Positions 1 to 10,534 of a DNA stretch of 64,000 nt are shown one piece after another. Every line of letters begins with the position of its first letter. The stretch's first letter is position 1. A program made the translations under genes and the position numbers. Below the pieces are notes generated by a model. It saw nothing but the letters and a program-made list of their open reading frames with translations. It did not search any database and was not told the origin of the DNA. The DNA comes from Vanilla planifolia (taxonomy: Eukaryota > Streptophyta > Magnoliopsida > Asparagales > Orchidaceae), in contig JAIUJO010000162.1 in NCBI GenBank assembly GCA_023846275.1, positions 62,001 through 126,000 on the forward strand. The letters run 5' to 3'.

Positions 1-455
1 GAGGTTCTGTAATTGTTGTCATCCACATCAATTTTTTTCCAAAGTAATGTAAAATACAAAATGTTGAGAATGATTCTCTTTATTTAATTCCAAGTCATTG
101 AGCAAGTTGAACAACATTTTCTATTAAGGAAATTACATATCATGTTTCTAATAAAGATAATGTTTGAGGTGTACACCTTGTAAAAAGGCTTTGCATTTTA
201 TGCATCCATAAAATCCTTTTATTTCTTAACTAGTTATCTAGACTTTTCATGGGGGAAGCTAATCATGTTCTAGCAAGCTAAATGGTGCTTGCTGACCAAA
301 TCACTATCACCTTAACTGAAACAATTTATCATAATTTCTAAAAAATAATAATCTTATTAAAAATATAAGATATCGTTAGATTGTATGGTGCCATTGACTA
401 TAGGACATGACTAACATGTGGTACCTCCCATTGAGAGTGATTTATTAAAGTTTCT
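1..455 (+). repeat. Dispersed repeat family R1, copy 1 (continues left of window)
   Basis: This segment aligns almost end to end with 28553-29010 in the same orientation. Shared blocks occur in the same order: the GAGGTGTACACC/GAGGTGTAGACC block near 166 and 28710, TGCATCCATAA near 200 and 28755, GGGGAAGC near 252 and 28806, and CCATTGAGAGT near 428 and 28982. Similarity already exists at base 1, so the repeat starts outside the window. No coding potential is seen. It may be a piece of an LTR or a non-autonomous element, but I cannot classify it. Confidence 0.7.
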
Positions 456-487
456 TAATGTATTATTGTATTGTCAAAATAACATTA

Positions 488-568
488 TTGAGATGACTTT
501 TTATGGCTATGTTGCCTATATAATTTATAAAGTTAATATCTTGAATGTTATGTATTATTATGATGATG

Positions 569-666
<98 letters not shown>

Positions 667-2872
667 AATATTATGTTTTTAAATTTTTTATTTAAAAATT
701 TTTAGCATAAATAATTATACAACTATTTTAAAATTTTACTGTCTTGATATCATTGCATTTTTTATGATTTTTAAATTCTTACTATATTATTTATTAAAAA
801 TATTAACATTTTATTTGAAAACTCTAAATTCTTAAATTTTATAATAATTATTATTAACAATTATTTGAAAAGTTTGATGTAATATCATATTTGATCAGAT
901 TTTAATGATAAAAAAAAATTTAAATTATAAAATAAAATGTATTGATTTTTTAAGTTAAATGCTTTCATAAGTATATTTTCAACTATTATTTTATTATGAC
1001 AACCTTTTAACATTGTAAGATATATTTGTCCAAAACAGATATAGTTAACAAATTTTTTTTCCTTTGATTAACTAATTTAAAAAATTTTATGCCAAAATTA
1101 AACAAAAACCAAAGCATAAAAGTAAAGAAAACTCTTGGCATAAAATTTCTAACATACAAAATCGGTATATTATCAACTAAATAGTTCAAGGGTGTATGCT
1201 TTTGTATAACTTTCTATCATATAGAATATTAAAAAACAAACAAGAAAAAAATTAGACTACAATATTTAAAAGGATTAAATTAAAAATATACTTTTTGGAG
1301 AAAATGAAGTATTATTAGAAACTTAGAAAACTCAAAATTATTTATAAAATTACATCGATAAAAAATCGAGAAGACTAGGTTCTCTATTCAGGCAAATACC
1401 TTAAAAGAGTTTTTGTATTTAAAGATGGAAAATGATTAACAATGCAAAATATAAAAGTGATTTAATAGAGTGAGCATTATCATAAGAAATATTTATATGA
1501 AAAAACTATAAAATATTTTAAGATGATAAAAAAGATTACAATAGCTAATAACTTCAAATATTTAAAATATTAAAAAAAGTTTTAGCTATACTAAAAAAAG
1601 CATAAATACTAACAAAAAAATTATGAATATGATATCACAAACAAAAATGAGATAAATATGTATATTTCTTCAATGATTAAAAGATATGAAAAAATGGTCA
1701 TTGCTATCTTATACCATATTTTGGCAAAATTTAATTTTTCTTTTTAATATTATTTTAAACTTTACACCAATAGTAAGAAATATATTAAACATTAAGAGGA
1801 AATACCATCTAACATAATCAAGAATTTTTCTTTTGTCTATGATGACAATGTAATTTAAAAGTTATATAGGACTATGACCACTACTTTATTATTTTATTTA
1901 TTTTTTTAAGCATTTTATCATTATTATTTCAGATTTTTTAATTAATTTTATATATTTTTTTGACATCACTAAAGTTTTTGGACACTTTCTATTATTGTAA
2001 CCTTTAGCTTTTTAATATTTACAATATTAATAAATTTTTTGTATAAGGTTTAAGTTTTAACACATTTTATTGCACTATTGGTGTTTTTATCTTGTACTAT
2101 GAAAAGGTTTATTGTTCATTCATTGTCTAAAAGATCTACATTTTTAATGTACTAATATTTACTTATATTATTGATATTTATTTTATTTTTTAATTTATGT
2201 TTACTAGTCATATTTATATTTTAAATTTAATTATTCATTTGAATTATTATTTTTGTAGGTAAAGTTTTTATTTATAGAAACTAAATTATTTTATAAATTG
2301 ATATGAAACAAAAAATTTCTTGATATTACATAATAATTATTATTTTAATGTTTATATGAAAGTAAATTTTCATGTTATCAAAAGTTTTTAGTATGAAATA
2401 TTTCTATTATTATTAAAACTTTATATATTATTATCCCTTGTGCTATCTTTATTGGTAATAATAAAATATACAATACAGCAAGCCATTGTTTTTAAAATCA
2501 AATTTTTTTCATTCTAAACTTTATAATATTTCTTAATTACTACATCAAATTATTAACATTATGCAACATTTTTGAGTTCAGCTACCAAGCATAAATAGTT
2601 ATTATACAACACCAAACATACTAAATCAAAAATAAAAGCATCTGTGAAATACATTTGCCTTATGTGACAATGACAGACATCATTTTATGGAAAAGGTGCC
2701 CATATAATATATTTGTCTAATATGTTATCTTGAGAGTATTATAACTAGTTGATGAATCATCATTAATGACTGTCAATATTTTCTAATCTGAAATATGCAT
2801 TTGATGACATAACAATTTAATTATTAAAAGCTTTTTTATATTATGTTTTTTATTTATGTAATAGGTTATATA
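488..2872 (+). repeat. AT-rich repeat family R2, left arm of large inverted repeat
   Basis: Read forward, this segment matches the reverse complement of 13099-15608 along its full length. Matching anchors, in order, include the CTTTTTATGGCTATG block (about 496 versus about 15590), AAATTTCTAAC with CAGTTCAAG-like sequence (1143-1192 versus 14825-14885), TTTTAAGATGATAAAAAAG (1516 versus 14440), CACTAAAGTTTTTGGACAC (1967 versus 13990) and the ATATAATATATTTGTCTAATAT region (2701 versus 13265). No protein domain is recognisable in either copy. Weaker similarity may extend the left edge to about 455. The element class is unknown; a non-autonomous element or a retrotransposon remnant are both possible. 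Confidence 0.8.
571..663 (+). repeat. (TTA)n / (TAT)n microsatellite, about 31 units
   Basis: An uninterrupted ATT/TTA trinucleotide run, preceded by an imperfect stretch that includes three GAT units (553-570). It lies in the left R2 arm at the place matching the (AAT)n tract of the right arm. In one frame it encodes a poly-tyrosine string, which is an artefact of the repeat and not a protein. Confidence 0.95.
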
Positions 2873-3460
2873 TATTCTTATTTTTTTAATATCTTTTTTA
2901 CTAAATTTTTTCAATAAATTTTTTTTTTATGTATTATGAAAATCTCATTTTAAAATTTGATATTATGAATTCATTATTCATCTTATAATTTTTATATTTG
3001 GTATATATAATTAAATATTTAAAATAAGTCTTTATGTTCACAATATTATTTTATATGCAACAATTTATAATCTTCGAGTCTTATATATTTGCTCTAAAAA
3101 AATTTTATTACACATTTTCTATTTGTTAGTAGAATGAAGTTCGTCATACAACAAGAAAAAATTATGTCTATATATTCTACATAAAACTTACAATATTTAA
3201 AAATTCTTTGTATCTATATTTATATTTTAGTTTTATTAATAATTATAAATGTTCTTATTTTATGATCTACAAACATATTTCTCAAGATTATATTAGTAAA
3301 ACAACATATGTTGATGTATTATTAATAGTTACACATGTTTTTAATTTTTTGATATTTTTTAACATTTAATATACTCAATTTTAATGTACAAATCGTTTAT
3401 ATTATTATTAGTTCTTGAAATATTTGTGCTTATTACTTATTTAAACCATGGTTATTCTCC
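2873..3460. other. AT-rich gene-free segment; expected site of the 3' LTR of copia element A
   Basis: No coding sequence is seen. Copia A is read on the minus strand, so its 3' end faces this segment. A purine-rich run on the minus strand near 3455-3470 (AAAGAGGGAGAATAA) sits where a polypurine tract would be. I could not find clear TG...CA ends for an LTR or a matching 5' copy. Confidence 0.35.
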
Positions 3461-3559
3461 CTCTTTAATACTATGAAAAAGGAAGTATAATTTAAGCAAT
3501 TTGTATTACACCTAATTATTATCTTAAGAATTGAAATTGATCAAAAAGAAGGAATTTGT

Positions 3560-3860
3560 AAATATGTCTACAAATTCTTAGTTAGTAGAGACATATGTGA
3601 ATTTTATTAAGCCTTTAACTACTTGGTCTCTCATAAAGTGATGTCTTACACTAAGTGTTTACTCCTAGAATGATTTACGTGTTTCATTGGTAAAGCTAAG
3701 GCATTAGCATAATCAATTCTAATGGAAACGTTTGAGAGATCTAAACCATAATCTTGAAATTATTGTCTCAAACATAACACCTAAACGATAAATGCTTTAG
3801 TCACTACATACTTCACTTCTATTTCCAATATGGGTTTACAATCTTTTTTTCTTGCATCAC
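3560..3860 (-). pseudogene. Copia A RNase H domain remnant
   Basis: The minus strand reads KKDCKPILEIEVKYVV near 3855-3800, matching the copia block that ends in AEAEYVA. Next comes QDYGLDLSNVSIRIDYANAL near 3760-3700, then HVNHSRSKHLV near 3690-3655, matching the HSRTKHI block. A remnant of the final block, which normally reads VSTxxQLADIFTK, lies near 3595-3560 (TYVSTN, then DIFTN in a shifted frame). RNase H would degrade the RNA strand during reverse transcription. The acidic Asp of the DN motif survives as Asp in DYAN, but stops interrupt the domain, so it is dead. Confidence 0.85.
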
Positions 3861-3899
3861 CATTAAATTAAAATATATCTTAGTGGTTTATATGTACCT

Positions 3900-4920
3900 A
3901 AGACATTTTTCTTATCTACACTAGAGCTTATAAACCCTGGATCTAGGAAACCTATAAGATTTCACGAATGAACATTTTTAAAATGTCTTAAACCTATGTT
4001 CATTATACTTTTTCTATATTTGAAGATTAGTTTAGTCAACTTTAGATGGGCTATCTAAAGATTTAATTGAAATCTTAGACATATGCTAAATCTAAATAAG
4101 ATGTCTAACTTGTTATAGTAAGATATAATAATGATCTAACAAGTTCTTCATAAAGATGTTAATCAATATATTACTAAATTTCATCTAAATCATCTAATTT
4201 ATTCATTCAAATCTTATATTTCACATTTCCATATCCAATTTTTTTAATTAAGTTTTTAATTACTTACTCTGTAAAATAAAAGTTTCATCATTTAGTTGCA
4301 TAATTTGTGATCCAAAGACGAAATCTATTTCACATCTTATACTTATCTCAAACTCCATTATGATTAACTCAGTAAATTCCTTACACATTTTAATTTATTC
4401 TTTCAAACATTTTGTCATTGATATAAATCTCTATAAGCAACAAATGCTCACTTAAAGAATTTAGGAATACTATGTTATCTATTTTTTATTTGTAAAAGCA
4501 TTACAAATTTGATAATTACTCAATATTTGATACCATAAACAAGGAGCTTCCTTAAGGCCATAAAATCCCTTCTCAAGCTTATAAAAATAATCACTATGTA
4601 CATGGGTCTCAAAACTTATGAGATTTTCTATACACACATCTTTTTAGTATCATATTTTAAAATGGAAAATTTTAATCTATTTGATATAATCTAAATTTCT
4701 TATGACATGAATATAGTAAGAAAATTCTAATAGCCTCTAATCATGTTACTAATAGAAATGACTCCTCAAATAATATACCTTCAACTTGGATATAACACTC
4801 ACCAATATATCTTCTTTTGTTTCTTGTGATCACTCTATTTTCGTCTAATTTATTTTTAAATATACATTTAGTTGCAATCACTTTTTGATCAGAAGGCTTA
4901 GGAATTTGTTCCCACATTTG
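3900..4920 (-). pseudogene. Copia A reverse transcriptase remnant
   Basis: The domain opens near 4920 on the minus strand with QMWEQIPKPSDQKVIATK followed by IFKNKLDENRV, the standard start of copia RT (PxxxKxIxxKWVFKxK; the usual Trp is Cys here). Further on are GECYIQVEGILFEESF, LEAIRIFLLYSCHKKFRLYQ, a YGLK-like block reading EGILWP near 4575, CKEFTELIIMEFEISIRCEI near 4390 and FGSQIMQLNDETFILQ. A SLLYLT block lies near 4130 and a TMNIGLRHF block near 3995. The YVDD catalytic segment is not clearly readable. Stops and frameshifts are frequent, and the enzyme cannot be made. Confidence 0.88.
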
Positions 4921-5539
4921 ATTTCTCTAAAGTAGATCCTACTCCTTTGTTATTTCCTAAACCTAATTGTTAACCTTATGAGCTTTGCTTATACATACTA
5001 ATTCTATCAAAGATACAAATGTATTATGATTAATTTTACCACAAAGTTTAATGTCTATCTCTCTGAGTAACTTCTCCTATGATTTATTTTTTTGGATATA
5101 ATGCTTGGTATTTCTATTATTTAAGTAATTGATGGCTAGTCTCTTCTTGTTCTATTGTACGTTGTCTTTCACTTTCATCTTTATTCAAGTCTAAGTTCTT
5201 TTAGGACTTTATCTATTAATCAAAAGTTTTGTTATTTATCTTATGGGTAGTGTCAACAAGAACTATATTCATAATTTTTACTCTCTTTTAAGTGTCAATG
5301 TTGTAACCTTTATGAGTTTTTAAAAAAGAATAGCCCCTATTAAAATTTTTGGGCATAATTTTTCATAAAACTTCTTCAAGTTGGACCTTTTTTTATTAAG
5401 AATGATTTATTTATTACCAAAAATATCAAATTAACTAAAATTTAGTTTCCTGCTTTTAGATAACTCTTAAGGACATTTTTAAAATATTGGCCTTAAATTG
5501 ATTCTATTTATTACATAGCAAGTTGTGTTAGTTTCCTTG

Positions 5540-5960
5540 GCCAAAAAGGATTTTGATAAGTTCCATTCGATTACCATTGTTCTACCCATCTCAATCAAGG
5601 ACCTCTTCTTTATTTCTATAGTCCCATTTAATTGATGTGAATAAGGACACGTAAATTTATACCTCTCATTTTCAAACTCATTTCTACTGTCACATTGAAC
5701 AAAAATTAATGTGAGAAAGGTTATTTTTTTCTATCTCTTTTATTAAATTGGCAAAGATTTCATGTGTTGCATTTTTACTCTCAAGAAATACAACTCAATT
5801 ATATCTAGAAGAATCATTAATAATCCTAAATTTATATTTTTTCTCCCTTATGTTTAGGATTGTGTGAGTCTAAAAAGGTCTAAAGGAACTACCCCTAAAG
5901 GCCAACTACTCGTTAAGACATTTTTAGGTTTGAAAGAAATATTTTACTTTCCGTCTATGC
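5540..5960 (-). pseudogene. Copia A integrase core remnant
   Basis: On the minus strand, SFKPKNVLTSSWPLGVVPLD near 5925-5865 matches the copia integrase entry block, which normally reads RPLELxHxDL. It is followed by a FLESKNATHE-like block near 5790 (the family's FLKSKdEa), and near 5660-5560 by remnants of the HxxNG block, with IKW/NGTIE-like residues and EMGRTMV. Integrase would insert the cDNA copy into the genome using a DDE triad. The first Asp position is present in PLDLL; the others fall in broken sequence. Several frame changes are needed to follow the domain. Confidence 0.85.
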
Positions 5961-6059
5961 TAGCACGATTCATACATTTTTCAACTAGTTTTTTTTGTTT
6001 TGAAAAGATCTCTAGCTATATCTAGCTTACTTATTTTTTTATTGTAGAATATCCCAGAT

Positions 6060-6210
6060 AACTAATTTTCATTATCTTTTTCCGAGACTTGCCTCCAAGT
6101 GTTACCCATCTATTTGGACCACATCTTATTTTGAAAAACTTTGGTCTATCTTTAGTCATATCTCTTGAGCATCCACGATTCAATTCTCAAGAGCAATTTT
6201 TTGACTTTTT
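6060..6210 (-). pseudogene. Copia A aspartic protease remnant, catalytic Asp lost
   Basis: The minus strand reads ELNRGCSRDMTKD near 6187-6150, aligning to the copia protease motif LDSGCSRHMTGD. VTLGGKSRKKIMKI follows near 6105-6065, matching the VTFGDNSKGKIxG block. The catalytic Asp is Asn here (a GAT to AAT change) and the next Ser is Arg, so the active site is destroyed. The protease would normally cut the gag-pol polyprotein. A short block near 6415-6390 (TKSSLLGS) resembles the segment that usually precedes the protease (VWVPK). Confidence 0.82.
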
Positions 6211-6849
6211 CGCTACATAAGGCTGCATAAATAATAAAAGTTTTTTTAATAATCATAAAATGAAATTTTATTTGCCTTTTTTCTATGCATAATTCCAAAG
6301 GATATTTCTTCTAACATATCAATATCTCAAAAAACTATATATCTATAAAATTATTATTAAAACAACTTTTTTCAAAATCTTTATTATATAATCTTAGGAA
6401 CCCAACAAGCTTGACTTAGTCATTTGAAACATTGTTTTGAACTAGAAATAGTTTCCTTAATTTGATAATCCTTAATGGTATGATGTTTTTTACAACTATG
6501 AGGGTATGTCATTTTGAATGATTAGGCATATACAAAAGAACAAATATTTATGCTCAAAAAATTAGACATAATGTTAAGTATTAGTAAAATTTGTATGTTC
6601 AGCTGAATAAATTTTTGTTTCCAAACTTGTTGTTCTCAGTGATCATGGAATCAATTTCATCATATAAATGTTTTTCAGTCTCTTTTCATAAATAATAAAA
6701 ATGATAATTTATTCTTTGTAAAACATTTTTTAATTTTTTATATGTAGATATTAAAGATGATAAAACACTAATAACTTTTATGTAATTATTTTCAAGAACT
6801 TCACAATGCCAAGAGCTTACCCTAATCTTTTATTCTTCACTTGTTCTAC

Positions 6850-7080
6850 TTGATTCATCATTATTTGTCTTGAGGCATATCATTCCTTCCTCCTCACTAC
6901 TTGAATTAATGGAGTTTAATTGCTTTGAAGCACTCCAAGTAGCTTGAAAATCTTTCTTTTTTAATTCTCTTCTTTTCTCTTCCTTTTTTATTATGTATTT
7001 AAGTTATGGATAAGCTTGTATAATATGTTTGGTTTGATCACAATCATAGCATCTTTGTGTTTTCATCTTCTTTCTTGTTG
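6850..7080 (-). pseudogene. Copia A gag C-terminus: CCHC knuckle and acidic tail
   Basis: On the minus strand, QRCYDCDQTKHIIQAYP (about 7058-7008) is a copia CX2CX4HX4C zinc knuckle in which the last Cys has become Ala. After it come a lysine/arginine-rich stretch and then NSSSEEEGMICLKTNNDESS (about 6912-6852), the acidic tail that in plant copia gags usually reads SDSSSEEEExANxCLMA. The knuckle binds RNA for packaging into particles. The last Cys is missing and stops flank the region, so it is not functional. Confidence 0.85.
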
Positions 7081-7279
7081 TTTTGCACAAATTTGTATTT
7101 ACAATATTTTTTACAAAATCTTTATCTAAACCTTTAACATTAAAATTTACATCTTTCTCCAAGTCCATAGAAAATATAGATGTCGTATCTAGGTTATCAT
7201 TTCTAGTTCCAAATGCTAATGGTGCATTGTACGTTTCTCCATGCTTTGCTTACATATGGAGGCCTTCTTTTTAACTCCT

Positions 7280-7600
7280 CTATTCATCACAACTTTGTCA
7301 TTAATAATTCTCTAACTCATCTAATGTGAGCTTGTTATGCCTTTGGATGCCTTTACTACTGTGGTGAGAAGATCCTGCTCATTGGGTGGAATCTTTACGA
7401 TGCTTCGTACAAGATCAACGTACCTTCATCATAAAAAAGCTCATAATCATGTGTAAAAAAATTATTTTTATTTCTTTAACTTATAAAGTACCTTCATTGT
7501 AAGATCCTTCTAACTTTTTCCAAACTTCATGTGTTGTATACAAATTCATAACTTGATTAAATTCAGTTATAGATATACTACAATGATTGTAGTTGAGTGC
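7280..7600 (-). pseudogene. Copia A gag (UBN2-like) remnant
   Basis: The minus strand reads LNTIALNYNHCSISITEFNQ and then VMNLYTTHEVWKKLEGSYNE between about 7605 and 7490, aligning to the plant copia gag block with AkEvWdkLevtyEGT. The next residues are GTL-stop-VKEIKI, where the family has GTxQVKExKI; the stop is the change CAA to TAA. Downstream toward 7310 only scattered similarity to the second half (LTLDELI-like) remains. Gag would form the virus-like particle. It is a broken copy. Confidence 0.85.
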
Positions 7601-7869
7601 TATGGTATTTAATTATCGTTCTATTATTATCAATACTAAGTGCACTAAACTACTTAATTTCATTTGAGCATTAATCTCCAAGTAAATCTTATAGTTCTGT
7701 GAGCACTTTCCCATCTTGTAAGTCAATTCATTGGATAAAAATTCTAAATAGATTTTTCAAATTATTAATAAAATTTTATGATTGAATGATGATAGGATAA
7801 TTGAACAAGATATTCATCTGGTGATGCATCCATATTAATCATGAGTTATAACATATTGAAAACTAAATT

Positions 7870-8760
7870 TAAGAAGAAAATTAGCAAAAACATATTTTAG
7901 AATGCATGCAAAAATGGTAAGATAGAATTTAAACTTGTTATGCCATAAAAATAATAAATAAATAAACATAACAAATAACTAAAACACACATGATGGATCA
8001 CCATAGTGATTTGACTCACTTTTTGCAAGGAACCCATTTCATATTAACTGAAATAAAAAAAGTATATCAATGCCACTTGCAGGGTGAGTTATGAGTTTAA
8101 TAATATTTCTTTCTTTTGTATATTATATTTTTTTTTAAAAAAATAATTCATAAAATGAATGTAATATTCTTTTAAAACCTTGATTTTATATATGCAAATT
8201 GTTCAATTTTATCATTAAAAAATTATGTTAAAATTTAAAATACTATAATTAAATCAATATATTATTTGGTTTAAACTACGACATATGTCCATCCTTCAAC
8301 TTTCTAGTTTTTATGGGTTCACTTATAACATATGATTTTGTGAGATTAACACCAACTTTGTTTTTAGTGACATCAAACTAAACTCATGCATTCATAAATG
8401 ATGGGCTATCCTACCCCCAAAAAAGGAAAAATACAACAATAAGGAAAAATTAAAATAAGTTTGTACAATTTTCGTTTATTGTTGATTAATAGATGAAGGC
8501 ACAATGACCATAAAATTACTAAGACAATTAGGAAATTGAAAGCTTAGAAATGCTTAGATTAGCTGAATGAATTTACAATTTTGTGATGAACTAAGTTGTA
8601 GTTATTATGAAGAGATTTTTCTATTGTAGAATTCGATGCGGTGACTCATTGGTGCCGCAATTATTGGTTATTTCATCAATAATGGATATATTTATATAGG
8701 AAAAATTTTAATCGAAGATATTATAAAGCTAAGAAAAAGTTTGTTTAAATGAAGCTTCAA
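7870..8760. other. AT-rich gene-free segment
   Basis: No open frame with recognisable residues on either strand. It lies where the 5' LTR of the minus-strand copia A should be, but I could not find LTR ends or a primer-binding site complementary to tRNA-Met. Confidence 0.4.
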
Positions 8761-8829
8761 AACAACTTAAAAAGCTTTTTGAAATAATTTAAAATATTTA
8801 TTTTAATTGGTTAACACAATGGCTCAACT

Positions 8830-9048
8830 AACGACTAAGGAATTAGCCATTATGTGGGATCAACCACCATCATTAGATCTTATTAGAGAGGTTTTTGACT
8901 ATCAGAACAAAAACTATTAAAGAAAATTAGTTCTTGATTGTTAGATCAAGATGCATTAGGTTTAGCAATTCAATTAAGTAAGATGAGATATGGATCATTC
9001 AATTCATCATTTGTGAAGACAAAACATATCTCAACTATAGGAAACAAG
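8830..9048 (+). repeat. Dispersed repeat family R3, copy 1, left part
   Basis: Aligns in the same orientation with 16562-16778. The shared blocks are AATTAGCCAT (8841 versus 16572), CAATTNAAGTNAGATGAGAT followed by GATCATTCAATTCA (about 8970 versus 16703) and ATCTCAACTA (about 9028 versus 16759). Right after this block, copy 1 runs into LINE-derived sequence, while copy 2 continues after only about 190 bp into the right part of the repeat. Confidence 0.65.
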
Positions 9049-9439
9049 CATGGAGAGTGCTAGACCTTCTAATTCATGGGTAGATTTTTTTGAGAGGAGG
9101 AAACAATCAAAGCAATCTAAGGAAACCATACCTTTATCTTTGTTGTTTGTTTTGAGCGGAGGTTGAGTGCTTATAGTTGATTGAACATTTACAACTTGAT
9201 CCAACATGCGTGGGTGACTGTGTTGTTGCGATGGGTGTTTGAGATGAGGGCAAGATCCACTTTTGGCAAGCAATTTATTGTTTGAGAGAGTGGTGCATCT
9301 ACCTTAGGCGCAGAACTATAATCGCAATACTCTCATGCTGTCCCATACGGAATTTGTGCCGGTTAATAATTCGAGATTTTACATGTAGTTACATTGTTGA
9401 AGAACAAGAGGTTGCATGGGGAGCCTTAACATGGGTGCG

Positions 9440-9660
9440 GATCACTTCAAGGCGATATGGAAAGTGAATGTTCTACCTAGGTTGCATCATTTTTTTGGTG
9501 TCTAGTCGGGGATCATCTCCCTACGATAGTGTGTATGGCACGTAGGAGATTGGCTGAAAGCAGCAACTGCATGTGGGGATGTAATGCTGCTTAGTTGTCG
9601 TTGCATATCTTGTAGGAGTGCCCATGCAAGCACAAGTTTTGGAGCGATTGCCAGATGTTT
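9440..9660 (+). pseudogene. LINE zf-RVT domain remnant
   Basis: FKAIWKVNVLPRLHHFFGV near 9445-9500 matches the zf-RVT entry (WkxiWkxnvPpkixxFlWr). Then ARRRLAESSNCMWGCNAA near 9538-9590, a stop, LSLHIL near 9595, a stop, and ECPCKHKFW near 9616-9642 match the pattern aRRgl...CxxCg.xxEtxxHlxxxCpxxxxxW. The zinc-ligand pattern C-x3-C-H-C is still readable. The two TAG stops are at positions compatible with ancestral CAG codons (the second falls in the family's LQxC). The domain occurs in plant L1-type ORF2 proteins, between the reverse transcriptase and the RNase H. Confidence 0.88.
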
Positions 9661-9969
9661 GCGGTTGTGGCTGGGCTTGGCCTTCTTTCTAGCATGCACA
9701 GTGGGGTGCCCTTCAAGCTGCATTTTCTTGAGTATGTGGGGTTGCCTTTGTGACGACAAGACGACAGCATGTTGCATGCATCAACTTTAGCAACAAGGAT
9801 GTATTACATCTGGGAGATATTAAATGTGAAGAAGCACAATTAAGGTATCTTTAACTGTAGCACTATTATGTACAAGATGCAGATTAAGGTCGCAATGCAC
9901 TGCAAAGCTTGCCCATCCAAGTTTTGCAGGAATCTGTGTAGTTCTTCTGAGCTGATGTAGCCAAAAATT

Positions 9970-10377
9970 TGGTTCCCCCTACTGGATGGATAAAAATTAC
10001 CTGTGACACTATTATTGGTGATTATCTAATGGGCCTTAGCTTTGTGGCAATGGATCACATGGGGAAGCCATTGCTGGTGATCAGAAGGAGAGTTCTTTCT
10101 ATTGCGAGTGTGGCCATGGAAGTTCAAGCCATGCTCTAGGCTCTTGAGTTGGTGAGGACAACACTCTTGGAGTTTAGGGCAATTGAGATTTAAACAGATT
10201 CAACGCTTGCAATGCAAGAGGTGCACGCTACTGTAATTCATGTGCCTGTGCGCACTAATATGATTCTGTATGATCAGAGCCTCGACGCAGTGACCATATC
10301 GCATATCCAGAGAGACGGCAATGCATTGACAAATTGGGCTGTGCGCGCTGCTTGTCGCTCTCACTTTGCTTAGGGTT
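9970..10377 (+). pseudogene. LINE C-terminal RNase H-like domain (RVT_3 type) remnant
   Basis: The frame reads PPTGWIKITCDTIIGDY (about 9979-10029), matching PPxGWxKlNxDGA, the first catalytic Asp region. Then come GKPLLVIRRRVLSIASVAM (about 10060-10118), EVQAML followed by a stop and ALELVRTTLLEF (the Glu of the family's AExxAl..gL), TDSTLAMQEV near 10195 (second Asp) and finally HIQRDGNALTNWAVRAA near 10302-10350, matching HVxREgNxxADxLA, where the last catalytic Asp is Asn. Two internal stops are present. This is the plant RVT_3 subtype. Confidence 0.9.
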
Positions 10378-10534
10378 GGTGAATGCCCCTCCTCAAGCCT
10401 CTCCTTAAACTCTTAATGTCTAATTTTTTATTTGATCCTACTTAGAAAATTCTATGTTAGGTAGTTTGCCTCCTTTTAAATTAAGGAAAGGCGTTTTGGG
10501 GAAAAATAGCACAAGACTTTAGTGCTGAAAAATT

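Larger units (their letters stand above)
3540..7860 (-). mobile_element. Decayed Ty1/copia LTR retrotransposon A (gag-PR-INT-RT-RNase H)
   Basis: Read on the minus strand, about 4.3 kb holds all copia domains in the family order: gag, CCHC knuckle, aspartic protease, integrase, reverse transcriptase, RNase H. This order (integrase before RT) separates copia from Ty3/gypsy. Every domain has stops and frame changes, so nothing can be expressed. The acidic Ser/Glu-rich stretch after the knuckle is typical of plant copia gag proteins. A methionine near 7835 opens a short readable stretch and could mark the gag start, but this is uncertain. The flanking LTRs are too decayed to define. The element lies between the two arms of the R2 inverted repeat. 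Confidence 0.88.
9180..10480 (+). mobile_element. 3' part of an L1-type LINE (zf-RVT + RNase H), decayed
   Basis: The plus strand holds the C-terminal portion of a plant L1-like ORF2. From left to right are a DEGKIHFWQA block near 9245 (family pattern GxGxxIxFWxDxW), a zf-RVT remnant (9440-9660) and a plant-type RNase H (9970-10377), followed by about 100 bp that may be 3' UTR. The endonuclease and reverse transcriptase are absent, as is usual for 5'-truncated LINEs. No poly(A) tail or target duplication could be defined. This block is clearly richer in G+C than its surroundings, which suggests a different origin or a younger insertion than the sequence around it. Confidence 0.85.

Noticed and set aside
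418-705. 95-codon open frame with a long poly-tyrosine run
   Set aside because: It is produced by the (TTA)n microsatellite; the flanks have no protein features and the matching region of the other R2 copy does not keep the frame.
9031-9790. Several short open frames on both strands (9031-9273 minus, 9282-9467 plus, 9502-9777 minus, 9584-9790 plus)
   Set aside because: They overlap the LINE remnant. The readable family motifs (zf-RVT, IHFWQA) fall across broken plus-strand frames, and the minus-strand frames are by-products of the higher G+C.
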